NCBI RefSeq assembly: GCF_030813505.1
Contig: NZ_JAUSUE010000001.1
Length of the DNA stretch: 64,000 bases
DNA from: Pectinatus haikarae
GTDB taxonomy: Bacteria > Bacillota > Negativicutes > Selenomonadales > Selenomonadaceae
Direction: 5' to 3' (one strand)
Below the pieces are notes generated by a model. The model ran no database searches, was not told the origin of the DNA, and saw only the letters and a program-made list of their open reading frames with translations. The position numbers and the translations under genes are program-made. Below, piece after piece: positions 51,837 to 59,701 of the stretch. Position 1 is the first letter of the stretch, and every line of letters starts with the position of its first letter.

Positions 51837-52808
51837 TTAAAAATCACGCTTACCGACAAAATCCGCCACATCAATAAAAGATTTCTTTATTGACGGCGGC
51901 AGCCCGTCCGGCAGCGCCTGTCTGGCCCTGTCAAGATAATCATAAACTTTTTCCCGCGCATAATCAAGCCCGCTGCTGTTTTTTGTTATTTCCACAGCTC
52001 TTTTCACCATTTCTGCATCAAGCTCTTTATCAGTTATTATACTGACCAATTCCTCACGGTCGGGACCGGTATGTACAGCCCTGATAACAGGCAGCGTTAT
52101 GATTCCCTGCAAAATATCATTGCCCGCAGGCTTTCCTATTTTTTTATCACTTGAAGTAAGATCAAGGATATCGTCTGTGATCTGAAAAGCCATCCCCAGA
52201 CACAGTCCGTATGTATGCAGTTTATCCGTATCATCTTTGGACAGACCTGCAACCACTCCGCCGATTTCACAGCTCGCCGCTATAAAATCGGCTGTTTTCT
52301 TTGAAATAGCCTCATAATATTCCTCTTCCGAACGCAGTTTATAATGCTTTTCGTTCTGATGTATTTCTCCTTCACTGAGCCCGCAGATAACATCTGCCAG
52401 CCGCAGCAGCACACGTTTGTCATAATCCTTATTGGCTATCAGACCAAAAGCTCTGGCAAAAAGAAAGTCACCGCTCAATATAGAAATATTATTTCCCCAT
52501 TTTGCGTTGGCGGTAATTGCGCCCCGTCTTGTTGACGCATTGTCAAGAACATCGTCATGCACAAGAGAAGCCATATGAATAAGTTCAATAGTAATAGCCA
52601 GCGGAAGAACATAATTTATATCATACTGGCTGCGGCTGTGCGCCGCCAAAAAATAAAGTGCGGGCCTAAGTCTTTTGCCCCCGGCTTTAACAAGGTGTCT
52701 GCCTATTTCGGTTATCAAAGCGGCATCTGAATATACCTGGCAGGAAAGACCCTTTTCAAGAGCATTCAAATCGTTTTTTATCACATAAAGCATTTTGTTT
52801 ATCAGCAA
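51837..52808 (-). CDS. polyprenyl diphosphate synthase (heptaprenyl/octaprenyl type)
   Basis: A 323-residue all-helical trans-prenyltransferase. It has the first Asp-rich motif LVHDDVLD (about 80), the second QITDDILDLTS (about 210), GGKRLRPAL near the N-terminus and KTADFIAASC. It builds the long isoprenoid tail for menaquinone, the partner of the UbiA-type enzyme encoded a few genes away. The start is uncertain: TTG 52808 has AGGTGA upstream, while GTG 52817 and ATG 52793 are also in frame. Chain length cannot be read reliably from the sequence. Confidence 0.9.
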   Translation of the reverse strand: MLINKMLYVIKNDLNALEKGLSCQVYSDAALITEIGRHLVKAGGKRLRPALYFLAAHSRSQYDINYVLPLAITIELIHMASLVHDDVLDNASTRRGAITANAKWGNNISILSGDFLFARAFGLIANKDYDKRVLLRLADVICGLSEGEIHQNEKHYKLRSEEEYYEAISKKTADFIAASCEIGGVVAGLSKDDTDKLHTYGLCLGMAFQITDDILDLTSSDKKIGKPAGNDILQGIITLPVIRAVHTGPDREELVSIITDKELDAEMVKRAVEITKNSSGLDYAREKVYDYLDRARQALPDGLPPSIKKSFIDVADFVGKRDF

Positions 52809-52817
52809 ATAAATCAC

Positions 52818-53144
52818 CTACAAGTAAATTCATAACTAATTAAGTTTACTACAAAATACGCCCTTTAGTAAACCGCATATATGAAAAAAAGCTGTAAAAA
52901 ATCCTATCTTCGTTTGCCAAGAGAGATATTTTGCTTGTCAATAGAGATATTTCATGCTATTTTAGTACTTGTTTAAGAAAGCAATGATTAATGAACACGC
53001 TGATTTTTTTCTGCCGACATAAAAATACTCACAGTTCTCATTTTACTTCGACGCAGGCAGATGCAAAAATTTTGCCGTGAATGATACAAAAGCAGTTGCT
53101 CTTTTGCAGAAGGAGTTTTCTGCATACGAAAAAGGCGGATTATT
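52818..53144. promoter_or_regulatory. divergent gap with a nadE-side promoter
   Basis: There is no gene here. On the plus strand, TTGTCA (52935-52940), 17 bp, TATTTT (52958-52963) is a plausible promoter, leaving a leader of about 175 nt before nadE. The leader contains GCAGAAGGAGTTTTCTGC, a short hairpin that occludes an AAGGAG sequence about 30 bases before the start codon. Confidence 0.4.
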
Positions 53145-55043
53145 ATGATGAAAATTTGTTCCTGTCAATTTGAAGTGGAGGCCGGACAACCGGCTAAAAA
53201 TCTGGAAAAAATACTATCCTTTATAAAGGAAGCAAAAAAAAATAATGCCGATATAATAATTTTTCCGGAAATGGCAGTTCCCGGCTATTTTATAGGAGAT
53301 ACATGGGATTCCTCTTCTTTTTTGCGTGACTGCGAATATTGCGGTCAAAAAATTATTGCTGCTGCTGACGGAATTGCCATCATCTTCGGCAATGTAGCCG
53401 TGGACTGGCATAAAAGGAACCGTGACGGCCGCCAGCGCAAATACAATGCCCTCTTCGTCGCGCAGAACAAACAGCTTTTATCTGCGGAAAATTCCGTTTA
53501 TCCTTTTGCGATAAAAACCCTCCACCCCAATTACAGAGAATTCGACGATTCCCGCTATTTTTACAGCACGGCTATGCTGGCAACAGAACTGAAAAAAGAT
53601 GTGCGTGAACTCATCAAACCATTCACCTTGTTTATAAAAGGAAAGCCTCTTGTCATCGGCTGTATTTTATGCGAAGACGGATGGAACGACGATTATCCCA
53701 TCTCACCGATAGATATACTTTGTGCCGATAAAAAAACCGACATTATTTTCAATATATCGGCGTCACCCTACACTTTAGGCAAAAATCATAAACGTCACCG
53801 CGTATTTTCCCGTCACGCTCAAATGAACAATGTACCTCTCGTCTACGTCAACAAGGTGGGCATTCAAAATAACGGCAAAACAATATATACTTTCGACGGA
53901 TCAAGCACAGTTTATGCCGCTGACGGCTCTATAGCCGATTACGCCATGCCCTACCAGGAAACAGCCCGTTACATTGAATTTCCGTTAAAGAAAGAGGTCG
54001 CCCAGAATCTCGCCAGTGATATAGAAAAAGATGATATTGCCTGCATATATAAAGCTCTGACTTATGGCATCGGCAAATTTCTGCAGAAAATACATATGAA
54101 AAAAGTTGTTATCGGCATTTCCGGCGGCATTGATTCAGCTGTCGCAGCAGCTCTGTACAGCAGGATCATCAGCCCTGAAAACATCCTGCTCGTCAATATG
54201 CCCAGTGTCTATAATTCCTCCACCACCAAAGATCTCGCCCGCGAACTTGCAGAAAATCTTGGCTGCGCCTATGCCGTCGTACCTATTCAGGAATCAGTCG
54301 ATTATACGATCAGACAATTCACCGAAACAAAAATACATCATGCTTCATCTGATATACCGGAGCAGCTAAAAATCACTTCCTTCACTGCCGAAAATATTCA
54401 GGCGCGCGACCGTTCAGCCAGGGTGCTCGCAGGTCTTGCCGCGGCCATAGGCGCAGGCTTCACCTGCAATGCCAACAAGGCTGAGACTTCCGTTGGCTAT
54501 TCTACATTATACGGTGACCAGTCCGGCTTTCTGGCGGCTCTGGCCGATTTATGGAAATACCAGATTTACGGACTGGCACTTTATCTCAACAAGGAAATTT
54601 ACAAAAAGGACGTCATACCCCAGGCCGTAATCGATATTGTTCCCAGCGCCGAGCTATCAGCCGATCAAAACGTCGACGAAGGCAGGGGAGACCCCATCAA
54701 ATATCCTTATCATGATTATCTGTTCCGTTCATTTGTTGAACGCTGGGATAAAGCGACCCCCGAAGATATCCTCTTATGGTATGAAAATGGTTCACTGGAA
54801 GAAAAGCTGGGCTGCAGACCCGGACTGGTAAAAGAATATTTTACCGATCCGACTGATTTTATCAATGACCTGGAGCACTGGTGGAATTTATTTTCCGGCA
54901 TGGCCGTCGCAAAGAGGATTCAGGCTCCCCCCATACTGGCAGTCAGCCGCAGAGCATATGGCTTTGACCAGCGGGAAGCCCAAAATACGCCTTATTATAC
55001 CAGACGTTACAGAGAAGTCAGACAACATTTTATCGGCAAATAA
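53145..55043 (+). CDS. nadE: glutamine-dependent NAD+ synthetase
   Basis: A 632-residue two-domain enzyme making NAD+ from nicotinate adenine dinucleotide. The N-terminal nitrilase-type glutaminase (about 1-270) shows its Glu in IIFPEMAVPGY, Lys in NKQLLSAEN/KTLHPNYREF and the Cys nucleophile in GCILCEDGW. The C-terminal synthetase has the pyrophosphate loop GISGGIDSAVAAAL (about 325) and NKAETSVGYSTLYGDQSG. The long glutamine-dependent form needs no free ammonia. It is the first gene before rsmD-coaD. Confidence 0.96.
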   Translation: MMKICSCQFEVEAGQPAKNLEKILSFIKEAKKNNADIIIFPEMAVPGYFIGDTWDSSSFLRDCEYCGQKIIAAADGIAIIFGNVAVDWHKRNRDGRQRKYNALFVAQNKQLLSAENSVYPFAIKTLHPNYREFDDSRYFYSTAMLATELKKDVRELIKPFTLFIKGKPLVIGCILCEDGWNDDYPISPIDILCADKKTDIIFNISASPYTLGKNHKRHRVFSRHAQMNNVPLVYVNKVGIQNNGKTIYTFDGSSTVYAADGSIADYAMPYQETARYIEFPLKKEVAQNLASDIEKDDIACIYKALTYGIGKFLQKIHMKKVVIGISGGIDSAVAAALYSRIISPENILLVNMPSVYNSSTTKDLARELAENLGCAYAVVPIQESVDYTIRQFTETKIHHASSDIPEQLKITSFTAENIQARDRSARVLAGLAAAIGAGFTCNANKAETSVGYSTLYGDQSGFLAALADLWKYQIYGLALYLNKEIYKKDVIPQAVIDIVPSAELSADQNVDEGRGDPIKYPYHDYLFRSFVERWDKATPEDILLWYENGSLEEKLGCRPGLVKEYFTDPTDFINDLEHWWNLFSGMAVAKRIQAPPILAVSRRAYGFDQREAQNTPYYTRRYREVRQHFIGK

Positions 55044-55045
55044 TT

Positions 55046-55075
55046 TTGGCATTGGAACATGTTTTCTGGTATACT
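55046..55075 (+). promoter_or_regulatory. rsmD-coaD promoter
   Basis: TTGGCA (55046-55051), 18 bp, and an extended -10 TGGTATACT (TATACT at 55070-55075), immediately after nadE. Confidence 0.65.
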
Positions 55076-55110
55076 ATATAGTTAAGAAAATAAGTTTGCA
55101 AGGATGAATT

Positions 55111-55695
55111 ATGAGAATAATAACCGGCAGCGCGCGCGGTGCCCGACTCAGAACTCCTCAGGGAAACAGCACACGGCCTACAGCAGACAGGATTAAGGAA
55201 TCTTTATTCAACATCCTGGGCGCGAAAATACAGGGCGCTGTTGTTTTGGATGCTTTTGCGGGCAGCGGTGCCCTGGGACTTGAATCGCTCAGCCGAGGCG
55301 CTGAAAGTGCGGTTTTCATTGATAAAAATACGGATAGTATAAATGTTATCCGGGCAAATGCCCTGCACACTCATCTTGAAAACAAAGCGGATATACGCCG
55401 CGGTGATGCTTTCACATTGCTCAAAAGCCTTGGCAGGGAAGCGATCCTTTTTGATGTGATTTTTTGCGATCCTCCTTATCATCTGGGTCTTTGCCAAAAG
55501 CTTCTGAACGCAGTTGACAGCTCTATATTGAAAAACGGCGGCCTTTTTATTGCCGAAACCGGTGCCGATGAAACACCGGACACAGATCATACTGATTTTG
55601 TGCTGCTGCGCAGCCGTGCATACGGTGCGACAACAAAAATAAATATTTACCAATATATGACGGCAGAGGCTATGCCGGAGGGGGAGATATTTTGA
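55111..55695 (+). CDS. rsmD: 16S rRNA (guanine966-N2)-methyltransferase
   Basis: A 194-residue methyltransferase acting on the 30S subunit. The start MRIITGSARGARLRTP, then TRPTADRIKESLFNIL, the SAM loop LDAFAGSGALGLE and the catalytic FCDPPYHLG mark RsmD. It overlaps coaD by four bases, the usual rsmD-coaD pair. Confidence 0.96.
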   Translation: MRIITGSARGARLRTPQGNSTRPTADRIKESLFNILGAKIQGAVVLDAFAGSGALGLESLSRGAESAVFIDKNTDSINVIRANALHTHLENKADIRRGDAFTLLKSLGREAILFDVIFCDPPYHLGLCQKLLNAVDSSILKNGGLFIAETGADETPDTDHTDFVLLRSRAYGATTKINIYQYMTAEAMPEGEIF

Positions 55696-56168
55696 CAATC
55701 GCTTTATGTCCCGGCAGCTTCGATCCTGTGACTAACGGACATATAAACATTTTTGAACGTGCGTCCGGAATCTTTGATCAGGTCATTGTCGCCGTATTCA
55801 ACAATATTAAAAAACAATCTTTTTTATCCATACAGGAACGTTTGGAACTTTTGCGCGTTTCGACCGCTCATATAGAAAATATAACTATTGACGCTTTTGA
55901 CGGTCTTTTAGCCGACTATGCCACCGCTAAAAATGCCGGTATTGTGGTCCGGGGGCTGCGCGACCAAAACGACTTTTTTTATGAAACGTCACAAATGCTG
56001 ATGCTCAAGCGAATGGCTCCGCAAGTTGAATCTGTTTATCTGATGAGCGAACATCGGTACTCATATGTGAGCTCCTCAGCTATACGTGAGCTTGTAGCTT
56101 TTCACGGTGATATCCGGGGACTTGTTCCTGACTGCGTGGCCGATGCTGTAAAAGCAAAATTTATTTAA
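55692..56168 (+). CDS. coaD: phosphopantetheine adenylyltransferase
   Basis: A 158-residue enzyme of CoA synthesis, making dephospho-CoA from phosphopantetheine and ATP. It has PGSFDPVTNGHINIF with the HxGH-type site (TNGH), VVRGLRDQNDFFYE and YSYVSSSAIREL. The start is TTG 55692, within the rsmD end, with GGGGGAG upstream. A 177-bp structured gap follows. Confidence 0.97.
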   Translation: MTIALCPGSFDPVTNGHINIFERASGIFDQVIVAVFNNIKKQSFLSIQERLELLRVSTAHIENITIDAFDGLLADYATAKNAGIVVRGLRDQNDFFYETSQMLMLKRMAPQVESVYLMSEHRYSYVSSSAIRELVAFHGDIRGLVPDCVADAVKAKFI

Positions 56169-56196
56169 TCAGCATCCCCTTGATTTATAAATGGAG

Positions 56197-56310
56197 ACTT
56201 AATTCAGACGGTGTCTTGACGCCGCTTGAACAGTAGTCAAAATTATCCAGGGACTCAGCCGCTCTTTACTCACTGCTTGAAGAAGCGGGAGTATTAGCGC
56301 GGGTTAGTCA
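56197..56310 (+). promoter_or_regulatory. twin stem-loop RNA-like element before the coiled-coil gene
   Basis: Two adjacent long hairpins, each closed by GACT...AGTC. The first is 56197-56239: GACT/AGTC, TTCA (56204-56207)/TGAA (56228-56231), CGGTG (56210-56214)/CGCCG (56221-56225), loop TCTTGA. The second is 56253-56310: GACT/AGTC, CCGC (56260-56263)/GCGG (56300-56303), TACTC (56268-56272)/GAGTA (56290-56294), CTGCTT/AAGCGG (56274-56289), loop GAAG. There is no T-run. It lies 35-150 nt upstream of the start codon at 56346, so it may be a cis-regulatory leader. I match it to no known riboswitch. Confidence 0.5.
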
Positions 56311-56345
56311 TCGGATAAAACTATTAGTGGAGGTACGATTTTTAA

Positions 56346-56840
56346 ATGGCTATTAATGAACTACTTGACGAATTGGAAAACTTGGTAGTCGATGCCCGCC
56401 GTCTTGTTTTCACCAACAAGTGCATTATTGAAGAAGACGACCTGATGCGTCTTATCGACGGACTGCGCAAGGAATTACCGCAGACTATAAAAAGTGCGGA
56501 AGATGTTATAAATACAAAACAGACTATTCTTGATGACGCAAGAAGTGAGGCAGCAAGGCTTGTTGAACAGGCAAAGGAATATGGCACAAAGATGACTGCC
56601 GAAAGTGAAATTGTCGGTCAGGCACGTATGCAGGCCAAGGAAATAATGGATAAAACTCTTGACCACTCCAATGATTTGAAAAACGATTCCATAAATTATG
56701 CCAATCAGGTATTTGATCATCTCATTGGCAGTCTTGATGATATTTTGCAGGTAGTGCATCAGGCTAAGGGCGGTCTTAATGAAGGAACCCCTGCCGCTGC
56801 CCCGTCTTCTGCAACAGCGGCAAAGCAGGACAAAAAATGA
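56346..56840 (+). CDS. coiled-coil protein (DivIVA-/ATPase subunit-like), 164 aa
   Basis: A 164-residue, mostly helical, charged protein. Residues about 5-135 read as coiled coil (LLDELENLVVDARRLVFTNK, then DARSEAARLVEQAKEYGTKM and AESEIVGQARMQAKEIMDKT), with a low-complexity Ala/Pro/Ser tail. Genes of this kind after coaD are often labelled ATPase or H+-ATPase subunit H by loose similarity; I see no nucleotide-binding motif. A scaffold or DivIVA-like role is possible. GGAGG lies about nine bases before ATG 56346. Confidence 0.65.
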   Translation: MAINELLDELENLVVDARRLVFTNKCIIEEDDLMRLIDGLRKELPQTIKSAEDVINTKQTILDDARSEAARLVEQAKEYGTKMTAESEIVGQARMQAKEIMDKTLDHSNDLKNDSINYANQVFDHLIGSLDDILQVVHQAKGGLNEGTPAAAPSSATAAKQDKK

Positions 56841-56917
56841 CATTCGCTATTACATTTTTCTGCTGCGATACTCTGCTGGCATGACTTTTAGCTCAGACAA
56901 TAAATATATGTTTATAA

Positions 56918-56965
56918 TATACCATAGTTTCCGATTTTATTTTTTTAGTCGGCTGCTATGGTATA
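56918..56965 (+). terminator. terminator after the coiled-coil gene
   Basis: TATACCATAG (56918-56927) pairs with CTATGGTATA (56956-56965), with an inner CCGA (56931-56934)/TCGG (56949-56952), followed by CTTTTC. It ends about 100 bp before the radical-SAM operon. Confidence 0.55.
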
Positions 56966-57067
56966 CTTTTCTGCCGCGATAATAGTTTTGTATATGCCGG
57001 CAGCCAGAATGCGGCTACTCGATTTATTTAGACAGATATATTTGAGAGATAGGAAGAGAATATAAAA

Positions 57068-58921
57068 ATGATTAAACTTTCACCGGCTGTTTTACAGGCC
57101 GTCAATAAACCAGCCCGTTATACAGGCGGCGAAGTAAATGCCGTTCACAAAGACCGCAGTAAAATTGCCTGCAGTTTTGCCCTGTCCATGCCTGATGTTT
57201 ATGAAGTGGGTATGTCCAACCTCGGTCTTAAAATTCTTTATGAAATATTGAATAAGCGTGATGATATCGCTGCGGAAAGAGTATATACCCCCTGGCCTGA
57301 TATGGAAGCAAAGATGAGAGAAAACAACATTCCTCTTTATGCGCTCGAATCCTTTACCGAACTGGCAAAGTTTGATTTTATCGGTTTTTCGCTTCAATAC
57401 GAACTCATTTACACCAATATACTTAATATGCTTGATCTGGCGGGTATACCGCTGTTATCTGAAGAACGCACGAACGACATGCCTTTTATCATCGGCGGCG
57501 GTCCTTGTGTATATAACGTAGAACCGATCGCCGATTTTTTTGATTTTTTTATTATCGGCGAGGGTGAAGAAATAATCATTGAGGTAGCTGACGCTTATAT
57601 AAAATGGTGCTCGCAGACAACGACACATGACAGAAAAGAATTTTTACAATGTGCCGCCGCTATCAACGGTATATATGTGCCGTCATTTTACCGCGAAGAA
57701 TATGATGAGAACGGACTTTTCAAAGATCTGACGCCCATTTATGATAATATCCCCGCAACGATAAATAAACGTGTAGTCAAGGATATGGATACTATTCCCT
57801 CAATAGAAAAACCGATAGTGCCTTATATAAATATCGTACATGACAGACTTATGCTGGAACTGTTTCGCGGCTGCAGCCGCGGCTGCCGTTTCTGCCAGGC
57901 CGGCATTGCCTACCGCCCCGTACGCGAACGCAGGAAAGAAACCTTACGCCTCTTGGCAAAAAAGATGATCGACAGCACCGGTTATGATGAAATGTCTCTT
58001 ACCTCTTTGAGTTCTGCCGACTACTCATGTCTTCCTGCGCTTATAGACGAACTGGGGACAGACCATACCGATGAAAAAATGAGTTTTTCCCTTCCTTCAC
58101 TGCGTATAGACAGCTTTTCCATTGATATTGCCCGCAAGCTTCAGACTGCACGAAAGAGCGGTCTTACCTTCGCCCCTGAAGCCGGCACGCAGCGGCTGCG
58201 CGATGTCATAAATAAAGGAGTAACCGAAGCAGATCTGCTGAAAGCTTGTTCCGCCGCTTTCAGTCATGGCTGGAAAACCGTGAAACTCTATTTTATGATC
58301 GGACTGCCCACAGAAACGGATGAAGACATAAAGGGTATTGCTTCACTTGCTGAAAAAGTGGTCGCACTTTATAAGGAGATAAAAGGCAGACGTGATATCA
58401 AAGTAACCGTCAGTGTATCCTGTTTTGTTCCTAAACCGTTCACTCCGTTCCAATGGTTTGGTCAAAACTCAAAGGCAGAGTTTGAACGCAAGCAGCAGCT
58501 GCTTAAGACACATATCAAGGACCGTGCCATCCAATTCAACTATCACGATTCTTCAACCAGCATTTTGGAAGGCATTATTTCCCGCGGCGACAGACGTCTG
58601 TCAAAAGTTATTTACAGAGCCTATAAAAAGGGCGCCAAATTTGACGGCTGGAGCGAAATGTTCAACTTTTCCATATGGCAGGAAGCATTTGCCGATGAGG
58701 GTATAGATACTGCTGTTTACAATCTGCGCACCCGCGATTTCAATGAAAAACTGCCATGGGAACATACCACCCCCGGCGTAAGCAAACAATTTCTTTTAAA
58801 TGAATGGAAAAAAGCACTGAGTCAGGAACTTACCTCTGACTGCCGCCGCTCTTCCTGTACAGGCTGCGGTATCTGCCAGGCACTCGATGCCGGAGTAATA
58901 GATTGGGAGGAAGGCAAATGA
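57068..58921 (+). CDS. B12-binding/radical SAM protein, TIGR03960 family
   Basis: A 617-residue protein. The N-terminus (MSNLGLKILYEILN, DFIGFSLQYELIYTN, FIIGGGPCVYNVEPI) looks like a cobalamin-binding-type fold. The radical-SAM core has the cluster motif CSRGCRFCQ at about 271-279 and continues to about 520. A C-terminal CTGCGICQ may hold a second metal site. The family is always paired with TIGR03936. The reaction is unknown; roles in RNA modification or cofactor repair have been guessed. It overlaps the next gene by ATGA. Confidence 0.9.
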   Translation: MIKLSPAVLQAVNKPARYTGGEVNAVHKDRSKIACSFALSMPDVYEVGMSNLGLKILYEILNKRDDIAAERVYTPWPDMEAKMRENNIPLYALESFTELAKFDFIGFSLQYELIYTNILNMLDLAGIPLLSEERTNDMPFIIGGGPCVYNVEPIADFFDFFIIGEGEEIIIEVADAYIKWCSQTTTHDRKEFLQCAAAINGIYVPSFYREEYDENGLFKDLTPIYDNIPATINKRVVKDMDTIPSIEKPIVPYINIVHDRLMLELFRGCSRGCRFCQAGIAYRPVRERRKETLRLLAKKMIDSTGYDEMSLTSLSSADYSCLPALIDELGTDHTDEKMSFSLPSLRIDSFSIDIARKLQTARKSGLTFAPEAGTQRLRDVINKGVTEADLLKACSAAFSHGWKTVKLYFMIGLPTETDEDIKGIASLAEKVVALYKEIKGRRDIKVTVSVSCFVPKPFTPFQWFGQNSKAEFERKQQLLKTHIKDRAIQFNYHDSSTSILEGIISRGDRRLSKVIYRAYKKGAKFDGWSEMFNFSIWQEAFADEGIDTAVYNLRTRDFNEKLPWEHTTPGVSKQFLLNEWKKALSQELTSDCRRSSCTGCGICQALDAGVIDWEEGK

Positions 58922-59634
58922 ATATATTTCGTATTGAAATAACAAAAGAAGATCCTCTTCGCTACATTTCCCATCTGGATTACGCAAATTTATTGCAGCG
59001 CGCTATCCGCAGAGCCGGACTGCCGGCCGCATATTCAGAAGGCTTCAACCCGCATATGAAAGTCTCCTTCGCTTCGGCTCTGGCTGTCGGCGTCACAGCC
59101 GACGGAGAATACGCCGATATAGAGCTCACCAAAAACATATGCCAGCCCGATTTTTTTGACCGATTGAAAAATGTCCTGCCCGATGGCATGCAGCTGATCA
59201 GCGCAAAGCAAATAGGCGACGGCAGGCACCAATCCATGAACGCACTGGCTGATGCGGCATTCTATGAAATAAAACTTCCTGATATCGCAGACAGCAGTGA
59301 ACTGCAGATTGCTGTGGATAAGTTCAACACGGCTCCGTCCATCATCTTTATGCGGGAAAAACTGGGTAAGGGCGCAAAAAAAGGACATATCGTAAAAAAA
59401 GAAATAAATATAAAAGATTTTCTATTGTCAGAATTGAATTGTGACAACGAAGAAAACACTATAACCGTAACAATAAAAGTATCTCCTCTCGGCAGCATAA
59501 AACCGGCGGAAATGATCAGGGCATTGCAGGAAAACTATCTGCCCTCTCTTGACAGCAATTCTGCACTTATCAACAGAAAGACCTTGTCCGCAAACGGCAA
59601 AAGTCTTATGGAGTTTTGCCAGACGATATCCTAA
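58918..59634 (+). CDS. TIGR03936 family radical SAM-associated protein (DUF2344)
   Basis: A 238-residue protein with FRIEITKEDPLRYISHLDYA at the start, followed by RAIRRAGLPAAYSEGFNPH and ISFASAL-like KVSFASALAVGV, the DUF2344 hallmarks. It is the obligate partner of the TIGR03960 protein and in other genomes is sometimes fused to it. ATG 58918 overlaps the upstream stop (ATGA) behind GGGAGGAAGG. In many Firmicutes the pair is followed by RNase G and rplU; here it ends at a terminator. Confidence 0.9.
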   Translation: MNIFRIEITKEDPLRYISHLDYANLLQRAIRRAGLPAAYSEGFNPHMKVSFASALAVGVTADGEYADIELTKNICQPDFFDRLKNVLPDGMQLISAKQIGDGRHQSMNALADAAFYEIKLPDIADSSELQIAVDKFNTAPSIIFMREKLGKGAKKGHIVKKEINIKDFLLSELNCDNEENTITVTIKVSPLGSIKPAEMIRALQENYLPSLDSNSALINRKTLSANGKSLMEFCQTIS

Positions 59635-59642
59635 AACGGTAA

Positions 59643-59677
59643 AAATATCCCCCCGCAGATTCTGCGGGGGGATATTT
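59643..59677. terminator. bidirectional terminator between TIGR03936 and RNase J
   Basis: AAATATCCCCCCGCAGA (59643-59659) and TCTGCGGGGGGATATTT (59661-59677) form a 17-bp perfect palindromic stem between two converging genes. Confidence 0.85.
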
Positions 59678-59701
59678 ACTAAAAGCTTAAGCGCAATTAC
59701 A

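Noticed and set aside
56169..56345. T-box, c-di-GMP or c-di-AMP riboswitch before the coiled-coil gene
   Set aside because: The T-box sequence (AGGGTGGNACCGCG) and the core motifs of the cyclic-dinucleotide riboswitches are missing.
56235..56367. Open frame of about 38 codons (reading SKLSRDSAALYSLLEEAGVLA...) across the twin stem-loops
   Set aside because: It has no start codon or ribosome site, is preceded by a stop, and runs into the real gene in another frame. The base pairing of the region explains it better than a protein remnant.
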